Origin: an uncultured Lachnospiraceae bacterium
Lineage (GTDB): Bacteria > Bacillota > Clostridia > Lachnospirales > Lachnospiraceae
Length of the DNA stretch: 64,000 nucleotides
Reading direction: 5' to 3'
Assembly (NCBI GenBank): GCA_947626745.1
Contig: CANQTF010000005.1
Location: 93,191 to 157,190, forward strand
The notes beneath the pieces were generated by a model. The model did no database searches, had not been told where the DNA came from, and worked only from the letters and a program-made list of their open reading frames with translations. Positions 26,130 to 34,181 of the stretch are shown piece by piece. Both the position numbers and the translations under genes were made by a program. Position 1 is the first letter of the stretch. The number at the start of each line of letters is the position of its first letter.

Positions 26130-28829
26130 ATGGAAAAACAGACGAAGCGGATACGGAAAACAAGACGGCAACTGTATATCATCGGCGCGGGCATGGGAGA
26201 TCCGCGCACGCTGACCACGGAGGCGAAGGAGGCCATTGCGGCGGCCCGGCTCCTCATCGGCGCGGAGAGGATCTTAGCGCCCTACAGGAACGGGAAGCGG
26301 TGTATCCCTGCGGGCCGGACAAGCGATATCGTGCGGATCCTGGAGGAGGAGTGTACGAAAGAAGAGGCCGCAGCGGTGGCGGTGCTCATGTCGGGCGACA
26401 GCGGATTCTTCAGCGGCACAAAACAGCTTCTGACGGCGCTGGCAGTGTCGCCGGGCAGACCCTATGTGCCCTGTGAAGGGATCACCTATCAGGTCACCGT
26501 CTTGGCGGGGATCTCGTCACTGTCCTATTTCTGCGCGCGGATCGGCAGATCCTGGGAGGACGTGAAGATCGTCAATCTCCACGGCGCGAACGAGAATCTG
26601 TGGCAAGCCGTACTGACGCACGAGAAGGTGTTCGCCGTCACGGGAGGCGACATACAGGGACAGCTTAGAGGGCTTGCAGAGCGCGGCATGGGCGGCGCGC
26701 AGGGCTTTGTAGGAGAGAAGCTGTCCTATGACGAGGAGCATATCCGGCAGGGAACGGTGGAGCAGCTTGCCGCCTATTCGTATGACAATCCGGCCGTACT
26801 CTATCTGGAGAATCCCCGGGCGATCGGGACAAACCTGACCGGACTTCCGGACGACGGCTTCGTGCGCGGCAGGATCCCCATGACCAAGGCGGAGGTGCGC
26901 GCCGTGGTCATGAGCAGACTGCGCATCAGGGAGAACGAGATCGTCTACGACATCGGCGCGGGGACGGGTTCCGTCTCGGTGGAGATGGCGCTTGCGGCTT
27001 CCGGAGGCATGGTCTTTTCCATAGAAAAAGATGCCCAAGCGGTTGAGTTATGTAAACTCAACAAGGAGCGGTTTGGTTTACATAATATGAAAATTGTGGA
27101 GGGAACGGCGCCGGAAGCCCTGCACAGTCTGCCGGCGCCGTCCGTCGCCTTTATCGGCGGCAGCGGCGGACATCTGGAGGAGATCGTCGCCTGTCTGAAA
27201 GAAAAAAATCCGTATGTGCGTCTGGCGGTGAACGCGGTCACGGTGGAGAACGCGGAGCGGGCGCTCAGGCTGCTTGAAGGGGACGGTTTTACGGGCGCGG
27301 AGGCGGTACAGCTTCAGGTGAGCAGATACAGAAAGGCCGGGGAAAACCACATGGCGGCCGCGCAGAATCCGGTCACCGTCATCTCGGCGTCAGGCTGCGG
27401 CGGCGGACGGGAGGAGACCGTCCGAAGCGCCGCCGGAAACGCCGTGCTCATAGCCGGCAGCGGCAGCGGCAGCGGTAAGACGACGCTGGTGTGTGGGCTG
27501 CTCGGCGCGCTGCGCCGCCGGGGCATCGATCCGTGTACCTTTAAGTGCGGGCCGGACTACATCGATCCTTCCTTTCATGCGAGAGTCACCGGCGTCCCCT
27601 GCCGTAACCTCGATCCCTTTTTCACGAAAGGGGACGCCCTGCGGCGGATTTATGAGAGACATGTCCTGGCCCACGACATCGGCGTGATAGAGGGTGTTAT
27701 GGGGTATTATGACGGCCTGGGATTCACCGGGGAGGCCAGTACCTATGCCGTGGCAAAAGAACTGCAAGTTCCCGTGATCCTCGTCGTGGACTGCAGGGGA
27801 GCGGCCAATTCCGTGATGGCGTCCGTCGAGGGATTTCTCAGGCACAGGGAGCCAAGTTTCATAAAGGGCGTTATTTTTAACAGACTGGCGCCCGCGCTCT
27901 ATGAACAGGCGGCACAGGCCGCGCGTGTACTGGGAATCGTGCCGTTAGGGTATCTGCCGGAGACGGCGGCGCTGAAGCTGGAGAGCAGACATCTCGGTCT
28001 GGTGACGGCGCAGGAGCTGGAGGACTTCGGGGAACTGGCCGAGCGGCTGCGGGAGGCTGTGGAGCATACCGTGGACGTGGACGGTATCCTGAGGCTGGCC
28101 GGCGTCTGCGGCAAGATGCCGCACCGCGCCGATGCGGGGCGAAAGAATGATATAACAAGTGTTACGGAAAAACAGGGGGAGAGCCGGCCGCTGTGCCGTA
28201 TCGCCGTGGCGCGGGACGAGGCGTTCTGTTTCCTGTATGAGGACAATCTGCATTTCCTCGAGGAGCACGGCGCGCGCGTCGTGCCTTTCAGCCCGCTGCA
28301 TGACAGCGCGCTGCCGGATTGCGACGCCCTCTATCTGAGCGGCGGGTATCCGGAGCTGTATGCGGAGGAGCTGGCGGAGAACGCTTCCATGCGGCAGGAT
28401 ATCAAGGATAAAATAACAGGCGGTATGCCTACGATAGCGGAGTGCGGCGGTTTTCTGTATCTGCACGAACGTTTGGAAGCGGCAGACGGACAGATGCGGC
28501 CGATGGCCGGCGTGATCGGAGCCGATGCCCTGAACGGCAGACGAAAAGGGCGTTTCGGCTACATTGAGGTGACGCTCGGGCAGGACTGTCTGCTCGGCAC
28601 GGCGGGCGACTCTTTCCGGGCGCATGAGTTCCACTACTGGGAGTCTGCGGCGGCGGGGGAGAGCCTTTTCGTGTACAGACCCGGAAACGGGGATACGTGG
28701 CGGGAAGGGGTCTGCACGGCTTCCCTGTATGCGGGTTTCCCGCATCTGTATTTCTGCGGAAGCCCGAAGGTGGGAGAGCATTTTATACAGGCTGCCGGAA
28801 AGTATGCGGCAGGACACGGGCGGGAGTGA
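26130..28829 (+). CDS. Fusion of cobalt-precorrin-7 methyltransferase CbiE/CbiT and cobyrinate a,c-diamide synthase CbiA
   Basis: One uninterrupted 899-residue frame holding three enzymes. CbiE (about 1-210): LYIIGAGMGDPRTLTTEA, LMSGDSGFFSGTKQL, GISSLSYFCARIG. CbiT (about 225-405): GIPMTK-like entry, DIGAGTGSVSVEMA at 274-287, NAVTVENAERAL; together C5,15-methylation and C12 decarboxylation. CbiA (about 435-899): P-loop GSGSGSGKTT at 443-452, KCGPDYIDPSFHARVTG, GVMGYYDG, and a glutamine amidotransferase half with AECGGFLYLHE holding the nucleophile Cys; it amidates the a and c side chains. CbiET fusions are common, but joining CbiA is unusual. Two TTATGTAAACY copies lie in the CbiT part. Confidence 0.93.
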   Translation: MEKQTKRIRKTRRQLYIIGAGMGDPRTLTTEAKEAIAAARLLIGAERILAPYRNGKRCIPAGRTSDIVRILEEECTKEEAAAVAVLMSGDSGFFSGTKQLLTALAVSPGRPYVPCEGITYQVTVLAGISSLSYFCARIGRSWEDVKIVNLHGANENLWQAVLTHEKVFAVTGGDIQGQLRGLAERGMGGAQGFVGEKLSYDEEHIRQGTVEQLAAYSYDNPAVLYLENPRAIGTNLTGLPDDGFVRGRIPMTKAEVRAVVMSRLRIRENEIVYDIGAGTGSVSVEMALAASGGMVFSIEKDAQAVELCKLNKERFGLHNMKIVEGTAPEALHSLPAPSVAFIGGSGGHLEEIVACLKEKNPYVRLAVNAVTVENAERALRLLEGDGFTGAEAVQLQVSRYRKAGENHMAAAQNPVTVISASGCGGGREETVRSAAGNAVLIAGSGSGSGKTTLVCGLLGALRRRGIDPCTFKCGPDYIDPSFHARVTGVPCRNLDPFFTKGDALRRIYERHVLAHDIGVIEGVMGYYDGLGFTGEASTYAVAKELQVPVILVVDCRGAANSVMASVEGFLRHREPSFIKGVIFNRLAPALYEQAAQAARVLGIVPLGYLPETAALKLESRHLGLVTAQELEDFGELAERLREAVEHTVDVDGILRLAGVCGKMPHRADAGRKNDITSVTEKQGESRPLCRIAVARDEAFCFLYEDNLHFLEEHGARVVPFSPLHDSALPDCDALYLSGGYPELYAEELAENASMRQDIKDKITGGMPTIAECGGFLYLHERLEAADGQMRPMAGVIGADALNGRRKGRFGYIEVTLGQDCLLGTAGDSFRAHEFHYWESAAAGESLFVYRPGNGDTWREGVCTASLYAGFPHLYFCGSPKVGEHFIQAAGKYAAGHGRE

Positions 28830-28869
28830 CGGATACGACAAGCGAAGCGAACGAGGAAATTTGGAAAAA

Positions 28870-29937
28870 ATGACACGGGAAGAATTATGTAAACTAAAAA
28901 TCGAACCGCTCGACACACACGCCATGGGGCGGGTCCGCGCCCGTCTGGACGGCATCGCCAAGCCGATCGACGGGCTGGGACAGTTTGAAAAGATGCTGGT
29001 GCAGATCGCGGGCGTGCAGGGAACAGCCGATATCGCTGCCGAGCGGCGGGCGGTCCTTGTCATGTGCGCCGACAACGGCATCGTGGCCGAGGGCGTGACC
29101 CAGACATCGGACGCGGTGACGGCGGCGGTCTGCGAAAACATGGGGAGAGGGCGCTCCAGCGTCAACCGCATGGCGGCGGCGTGCGGCACGGACGTGCTGG
29201 TCACGGATATCGGTGTCCGCCGCAGGATCGCAGGGGAAAATATCAGGGACCGCAAGATCAGGCCCGGCACGCTGAATTTTGCAGAAGGACCTGCCATGAC
29301 GGAGCAGGAAGCGCTCGCAGCGCTCGAAGAGGGCGCAGCGTGGGTCAGGGAGTGCCGTGACCGGGGGTATCAGATCCTCGGTACGGGCGAGATGGGGATC
29401 GGCAATACGACTACGGCGGCGGCGGTGGCCTGTGCGCTTCTCGGACTGCCGCCGGAAGAGATGACGGGCCGCGGGGCCGGGCTGAGCGACGAGGGGCTTA
29501 TGCGCAAGCGGGCGGTGATCGCGCGGGCGATCGGGAAGTATCGCTTGCAGGAGGCGGACGCGCTGCGCGTGCTGGCCGCTGTGGGCGGTCTGGATATCGC
29601 GGGAATTGCAGGTGTTATTATTGGCGGGGCGCTGTGCCGCATTCCCATTGTGCTGGACGGCGTGATCACGGCGGCGGCGGCTCTCGTGGCCGACAGGCTC
29701 GTGCCCGGCGTCCGGCAGTATCTCCTTGCGTCCCATATAGGCAGAGAGCCGCTCTGCGGCGTCCTGCTGCAGGAGCTCGGTCTGCGCCCGGTCATCTGCG
29801 CGGATATGGCGCTCGGGGAGGGAACGGGCGCGGCGATGCTGTTCCCGCTGTTGGATATGGCGCTTGCCGTTTACCGTCTGAACGATTCTTTTGAACAGAT
29901 GAAAATAGAGGTCTACAAGCGTTATCGGCAGCAGTAG
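28870..29937 (+). CDS. cobT: Nicotinate-nucleotide-dimethylbenzimidazole phosphoribosyltransferase CobT
   Basis: Makes alpha-ribazole phosphate for the lower ligand. Start uncertain: ATG at 28870 or TTG at 28861 (closer to GAGG at 28853); both sit far inside an open frame that extends back into the previous gene. From ATG the product is 355 residues, the normal size. Landmarks: LDGIAKPIDGLGQFE, VLVMCADNGIVAEGVTQT, VRRRIAGENI, GTGEMGIGNTTTAAAV, GRGAGLSDEGLMRK, DGVITAAAALVA and the EGTGAAM loop. A motif copy lies at codons 6-9. Confidence 0.94.
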   Translation: MTREELCKLKIEPLDTHAMGRVRARLDGIAKPIDGLGQFEKMLVQIAGVQGTADIAAERRAVLVMCADNGIVAEGVTQTSDAVTAAVCENMGRGRSSVNRMAAACGTDVLVTDIGVRRRIAGENIRDRKIRPGTLNFAEGPAMTEQEALAALEEGAAWVRECRDRGYQILGTGEMGIGNTTTAAAVACALLGLPPEEMTGRGAGLSDEGLMRKRAVIARAIGKYRLQEADALRVLAAVGGLDIAGIAGVIIGGALCRIPIVLDGVITAAAALVADRLVPGVRQYLLASHIGREPLCGVLLQELGLRPVICADMALGEGTGAAMLFPLLDMALAVYRLNDSFEQMKIEVYKRYRQQ

Positions 29938-29962
29938 GGATCATGGAGAAGGAGAGGTGCGT

Positions 29963-30511
29963 ATGCTTACGGTCATTGCGGGCGTGAGCGCGAGCGGCAA
30001 GTCCGAATATGCGGAAAGACGGGCGTTGGAGCTCTCGGGCGGCAGGAAGCTGTACTATGTGGCGACGATGCAGCCCAGCGGGGAGGAAGGCAGACAGCGC
30101 ATCGCCAGGCATCGGCGTCTGCGCGGCGGCAAAGGGTTCACGACCATAGAGTGTTATCGGGATATCGAGCGTGTGCTCGACCGCATCGGCGCGGACGTCT
30201 GCGGAGAGGCCACTATCCTTATGGAGTGCATGTCCAACCTGCTCGCCAACGAGATGTTTTCGCCGGCGGCCGAAGGGAGCGGCGATGCGGCGGAGAAGAT
30301 CCTGACAGGGATAACACGCCTGTCCGGACGGTGCAGACATCTTGTCGTCGTCACCAACGAAGTGTGCTCGGACGGCATCGTCTATGACAGGGGCACAGAG
30401 GTTTACATAAAATTACTGGGCACGATCAACCAAAAACTCACGGAGATGGCGGACGAGGCTGTGGAAGTGGTGTACTCCGTGCCGCTCTTCCTGAAAGGAA
30501 ATCACACATGA
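29963..30511 (+). CDS. cobU: Adenosylcobinamide kinase / adenosylcobinamide-phosphate guanylyltransferase CobU
   Basis: Activates adenosylcobinamide as the GDP derivative. ATG at 29963 is preferred over GTG at 29957 because of the GGAGAGG spacing; 182 residues. The P-loop is GVSASGKS, and the RIARHRRLR segment carries the His expected to be guanylylated. Further downstream VVTNEVCSDGIVYDRG corresponds to the conserved NEVG region. Its stop overlaps cobS by 4 bp. A motif copy (minus orientation) lies at 30401. Confidence 0.9.
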   Translation: MLTVIAGVSASGKSEYAERRALELSGGRKLYYVATMQPSGEEGRQRIARHRRLRGGKGFTTIECYRDIERVLDRIGADVCGEATILMECMSNLLANEMFSPAAEGSGDAAEKILTGITRLSGRCRHLVVVTNEVCSDGIVYDRGTEVYIKLLGTINQKLTEMADEAVEVVYSVPLFLKGNHT

Positions 30512-31281
30512 AATCTATGATAAACGGCTTTTTTATCGCCTTTTCCATGTACTCCAAGATCCCTGTGCCCAAGGCGGAGTGGAATCGGCAGAACATGAAG
30601 TACGCGCTCTGCTTTTTTCCGATGATCGGGCTTGTCATCGGCGCGCTGCTCTGTGCATGGGGGGAGTTCTGCGTCGTTTCCCGGCTGCATCTCGGAACGA
30701 TGTGCTTTGCGCTGACCGGCGCTGTGATCCCTGTTATCATAACGGGTGGTATTCATCTGGACGGCTTTTTGGATACGATGGACGCCCTGCATTCTTATGA
30801 GTCAAAAGAGAAGAGGCTGGCGATCCTGAAGGATCCGCATGTGGGCGCTTTTGCGGTGATTGCGGCGATCTGTTATTTCCTGCTGTATGCGGCGGGGCTG
30901 CAGCAGATGTGTACAGAGAGCCAGTTTTTTCTCTTGGGCTTCGGGTTTGTCATATCCAGAGCCTTAAGCGGCATGAGCCTTGTATGGTTTCCGGCGGCAA
31001 AGAAGGAAGGGACGCTCTACACCTTCGCCTCCGCGGCGGACAGGAAGACGGTGCGCTCCGTGCTCGTCACGATCCTTGCGCTGTGTTTTGCCGGCGTGCT
31101 GTGGATCGATCTTGTGACGGGGGCCGTCATGCTGCTTGCGTCGCTGTGGGTCTGGACATACTATTACTATATGTCGGTAAAGCGCTTCGGCGGCATTACG
31201 GGGGATCTGGCAGGATTTTTCCTGTGCCTGAGCGAGTTGTCGAGCGTTCTGGTGATTGGGTTCTTAGGGAATATTATGTAA
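30508..31281 (+). CDS. cobS: Adenosylcobinamide-GDP ribazoletransferase CobS
   Basis: Membrane enzyme joining alpha-ribazole to adenosylcobinamide-GDP. 257 residues with six or so helices. Family segments are FSMYSKIPVP near the N-terminus, the acidic HLDGFLDTMDALHSYESKEKRLAILKDPHVGAFAV region and the basic KRFGGITGDLAGF near the C-terminus. Its stop codon lies within a TTATGTAAACY copy. Confidence 0.95.
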   Translation: MKSMINGFFIAFSMYSKIPVPKAEWNRQNMKYALCFFPMIGLVIGALLCAWGEFCVVSRLHLGTMCFALTGAVIPVIITGGIHLDGFLDTMDALHSYESKEKRLAILKDPHVGAFAVIAAICYFLLYAAGLQQMCTESQFFLLGFGFVISRALSGMSLVWFPAAKKEGTLYTFASAADRKTVRSVLVTILALCFAGVLWIDLVTGAVMLLASLWVWTYYYYMSVKRFGGITGDLAGFFLCLSELSSVLVIGFLGNIM

Positions 31282-31304
31282 ACTGAAAAAGGAAGGAGAA
31301 TACG

Positions 31305-33440
31305 ATGCACGGCAAAAAACTGGTGGTGGGTATTCTGGCCCATGTGGACGCGGGCAAGACCACGCTGGCGGAAAGCATATTGTACAAGAGCGGTTCGATC
31401 CGCAGACTGGGGCGGGTGGATCACAGAGACACCTTTCTGGATACCGACAGTCAGGAGCGCGACCGCGGCATCACCATTTTTTCCAAACAGGCGCTCTTCT
31501 CATGGCGGGACATGGAAGTCACGCTGTTAGACACGCCGGGACATGCGGATTTTTCCGCGGAGACGGAACGGACGCTGCAGGTGCTTGACTATGCCGTGCT
31601 CGTCGTCAGCGGCGCCGACGGCGTGCAGGGGCATGTGCCGACGCTCTGGCGGCTGCTCGGGCGGTACCGCGTCCCGACGTTTCTCTTTGTCAATAAGATG
31701 GACCGGCCGGATACGGACGCGGCGGCGCTCATGGCGGAATTGAAGGGCAGACTCGATGAGCGGTGCGTGGCGTTCGGCGCGCGGGACACGGCGTTCTATG
31801 AGGAGATCGCGGTCTGCGATGAAGCGCTCTTGGAGCGGTATCTGGAAGCGGATCCGGTGAAGACGGCGGCTGTCGGGCAAGAGGCGGACGCAGCGCCCAT
31901 AAGCCGGGAGACGATCGCCTCCCTTGTGGCGCAGCGCAAGGTCTTTCCCTGCTATTTCGGGTCCGCGCTCAGGACAGAGGGCGTGACGGAGCTGCTGGAC
32001 GGGCTGTATGCATACACGCGTATGCCGGACTATCCGGAGGCGTTCGGCGCGCGGGTCTACAAGATCGCCAGAGACGAGAAGGGCAGCCGTCTGACTTACG
32101 TGAAGATCACGGGCGGGTCGCTGAAGGTGAAGGAGACGATCCGCACGCATGGCGGGGCAGAAGGGGCGGCGGAGGAGAAGATCGACCAGATACGTCTGTA
32201 TTCCGGCAGCCGTTACACGGTGATCCCGGAGGCCGCGGCGGGAACGGTCTGTGCGCTGGCAGGGCCGCTTGCGACATTTTGCGGGGAAGGGCTCGGCAGG
32301 GAACAGGAAAATACGATACCGCTGATTGCGCCCGTCATGACCTACCGCATCTTATTGCCGGAGGGCTGCGATGTGCATCAGGCCTATCAGAAGCTGTGTC
32401 AGCTTGAAGAGGAAGAGCCGCAGCTCCACATCGTCTGGCGGGAACAGGCAGGCGAACTGCAGGCGCAGTTCATGGGGGAAGTGCAGATCGAGATCTTAAA
32501 GAATCTCATCAGGCAGCGGTTTGCGCTGGAGACGGATTTCGACGAGGGGAGCATCGTCTATAAGGAGACGATTGCCGCGCCGGTGGAGGGTGTCGGCCAC
32601 TATGAACCGCTCAGACATTATGCGGAAGTGCATCTGCTCCTTGCGCCGGGCGAGCCGGGGAGCGGGCTTGTCTTCGATACGCGGTGCAGCGAGGATATGC
32701 TGGACCGCAACTGGCAGCGCCTTGTGCTGACGCATCTGCGGGAAAAAGAGCATCTTGGCGTCCTCACGGGTTCCCCGATCACGGATATGCGGATCACCCT
32801 CCTGGCGGGGCGGGCACACTTAAAGCATACGGAGGGCGGCGATTTCAGACAGGCCACGTACCGCGCCGTCAGACAGGGACTCTGCAAGGCGCAGAGTATC
32901 CTGCTGGAGCCGGTGTACGCATTCCGGCTGGAGCTGCCGGCGTCGATGATCGGACGCGGCATGACCGATATGCAGGGCAGGGGCGCGAAGTTCGGCGCGC
33001 CGGAGACGGAGGGCGGCTGTGCCGTGCTGACGGGCACCGTGCCCGTGTCGCAGATGGCCGGCTACCAGACGCAGGTGGCGGCTTATTCGGGCGGCGAAGG
33101 ACGGCTGTACACGGAGTTTGCCGGTTATGAACCCTGCCGCAGCGCCGACAAGGTGATAGAAAAAAGATCGGCTACGACGCGCTGCGCGATACGGAGAATC
33201 CGTGCGGCTCCGTGTTCTGCGCACACGGCGCGGGCTTTGTCGTACCGTGGGACGAGGTCGAATCGTACATGCATGTGGACAGCGTGTTCGGCGGGGAGGA
33301 CGCAGTGTACACGGAAAGCGGAGACGGCGGTTTCTACAGCGCAGAGGACGCGGTCCGCTGCCGGATCGGGACGGCGCAGGATCGGGCGCGCAAGACGGCC
33401 GCAGACGCTATCGGTCAGGATGAGATCGACGAGATCATGA
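31305..33440 (+). CDS. TetM-like ribosomal-protection GTPase, frameshifted near its 3' end
   Basis: Translational GTPase related to EF-G and the TetM/TetW/TetO group. GTPase motifs are intact: AHVDAGKT at 12-19, RGITI, DTPGHADF at 76 and NKMD at 130. Homology-like sequence runs to about residue 619 (YEPCRSADKVIEK). After an A6 tract at 33160-33165 the frame turns into arginine-rich out-of-frame sequence, while the expected continuation (IGYDALRDTENPCGSVFCAHGAGFVV, at 33167-33244) is in the -1 frame and continues into an NYN domain. The true gene is therefore probably 31305-34099. Chromosomal relatives are widespread in Clostridia, so tetracycline resistance should not be assumed. Confidence 0.8.
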   Translation: MHGKKLVVGILAHVDAGKTTLAESILYKSGSIRRLGRVDHRDTFLDTDSQERDRGITIFSKQALFSWRDMEVTLLDTPGHADFSAETERTLQVLDYAVLVVSGADGVQGHVPTLWRLLGRYRVPTFLFVNKMDRPDTDAAALMAELKGRLDERCVAFGARDTAFYEEIAVCDEALLERYLEADPVKTAAVGQEADAAPISRETIASLVAQRKVFPCYFGSALRTEGVTELLDGLYAYTRMPDYPEAFGARVYKIARDEKGSRLTYVKITGGSLKVKETIRTHGGAEGAAEEKIDQIRLYSGSRYTVIPEAAAGTVCALAGPLATFCGEGLGREQENTIPLIAPVMTYRILLPEGCDVHQAYQKLCQLEEEEPQLHIVWREQAGELQAQFMGEVQIEILKNLIRQRFALETDFDEGSIVYKETIAAPVEGVGHYEPLRHYAEVHLLLAPGEPGSGLVFDTRCSEDMLDRNWQRLVLTHLREKEHLGVLTGSPITDMRITLLAGRAHLKHTEGGDFRQATYRAVRQGLCKAQSILLEPVYAFRLELPASMIGRGMTDMQGRGAKFGAPETEGGCAVLTGTVPVSQMAGYQTQVAAYSGGEGRLYTEFAGYEPCRSADKVIEKRSATTRCAIRRIRAAPCSAHTARALSYRGTRSNRTCMWTACSAGRTQCTRKAETAVSTAQRTRSAAGSGRRRIGRARRPQTLSVRMRSTRS

Positions 33441-34099
33441 ACCGCACCTACGGCCCGAGAGAGCGCAAGAAACAGGGGTGGGCGAGGACAATCCGGGCCT
33501 CGTCGCTTACGGAGGAGGGCCGGCATGCAGAAGGCGGCAGGGCAGCGGCCGGCGGCCGCGGTCATGAGCCGCAGGAGGAATATCTGCTTGTGGACGGCTA
33601 CAATATCATTTTTGCGTGGGACGAGTTAAGGACTCTGGCGGAGGACGATCTTGACGGCGCGCGGGGCAGACTGATGGATATTCTGAGCAACTATCAGGGT
33701 TATCGCAGGATGCGCCTGATCTTGGTGTTCGACGCCTACAGGGTCAAGGGCAATCCCGGCAGCACGGCGCGCTATCACAACATCGACGTGGTGTACACGA
33801 AGGAAGCGGAGACGGCGGATCAGTATATTGAGAAGGTGACCCATGAGATCGGCAGGAAACACCGCGTGTACGTGGCGACCTCGGACGGCTTGGAACAGAT
33901 CATCATCATGGGCGCGGGCGCGGTGCGCATGTCGGCGGGAGAACTGCGCGAGGAAGTGGCGGCGGCGGAAGAGGAAATGCGGCAGCTGTCACGCGGGATG
34001 CAGGGAAAGCCGCAGGGAGACAGGAACTATCTTATGGAGAACATCTCCGAGGAAGTGGCGGCGTACATGGATCGGATGCCGGACGATGCGCGGGAATGA
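33212..34099 (+). CDS. C-terminal part of the TetM-like protein: EF-G tail plus NYN (YacP-like) nuclease domain
   Basis: Open in the -1 frame relative to the GTPase gene; the frame is already open from at least 33161. The first approximately 90 residues complete the EF-G-like C-terminus (GFVVPWDEVESYMHVDSVF, RTYGPRERKK). After a basic linker comes a NYN/YacP PIN-like RNase domain: EYLLVDGYNIIFAW, LVFDAYRVKGN, YTKEAETADQYIEK and YVATSDGLEQ, with the acidic residues expected at the active site. It is probably translated as one protein with the GTPase after an indel or slippage; alternatively GTG at 33212 starts a separate product, but no good ribosome binding site is visible. Confidence 0.72.
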   Translation: MFCAHGAGFVVPWDEVESYMHVDSVFGGEDAVYTESGDGGFYSAEDAVRCRIGTAQDRARKTAADAIGQDEIDEIMNRTYGPRERKKQGWARTIRASSLTEEGRHAEGGRAAAGGRGHEPQEEYLLVDGYNIIFAWDELRTLAEDDLDGARGRLMDILSNYQGYRRMRLILVFDAYRVKGNPGSTARYHNIDVVYTKEAETADQYIEKVTHEIGRKHRVYVATSDGLEQIIIMGAGAVRMSAGELREEVAAAEEEMRQLSRGMQGKPQGDRNYLMENISEEVAAYMDRMPDDARE

Positions 34100-34181
34100 C
34101 AAAGAAACACGGTTTTTACTGTTTTTTTGGTGACATTGTGGTAAAATAACAGAGACATTACGAAGGAAGCGGAGAGGCTGC

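Noticed and set aside
33160..33166. A AAA AAG-type slippery heptamer for programmed -1 frameshifting
   Set aside because: The A6-G run is in the wrong phase for a canonical heptamer (zero frame reads GAA AAA AGA); kept as an ordinary frameshift or slippage site.
31305..33440. Acquired tetracycline-resistance gene
   Set aside because: TetM-like, but it lacks resistance-element context, carries an NYN tail and is frameshifted; family relatives are ordinary chromosomal genes.
34115..34147. Promoter ahead of the second hybrid kinase gene (TAAAAT at 34142)
   Set aside because: No acceptable -35 box at the right distance; too weak to list.
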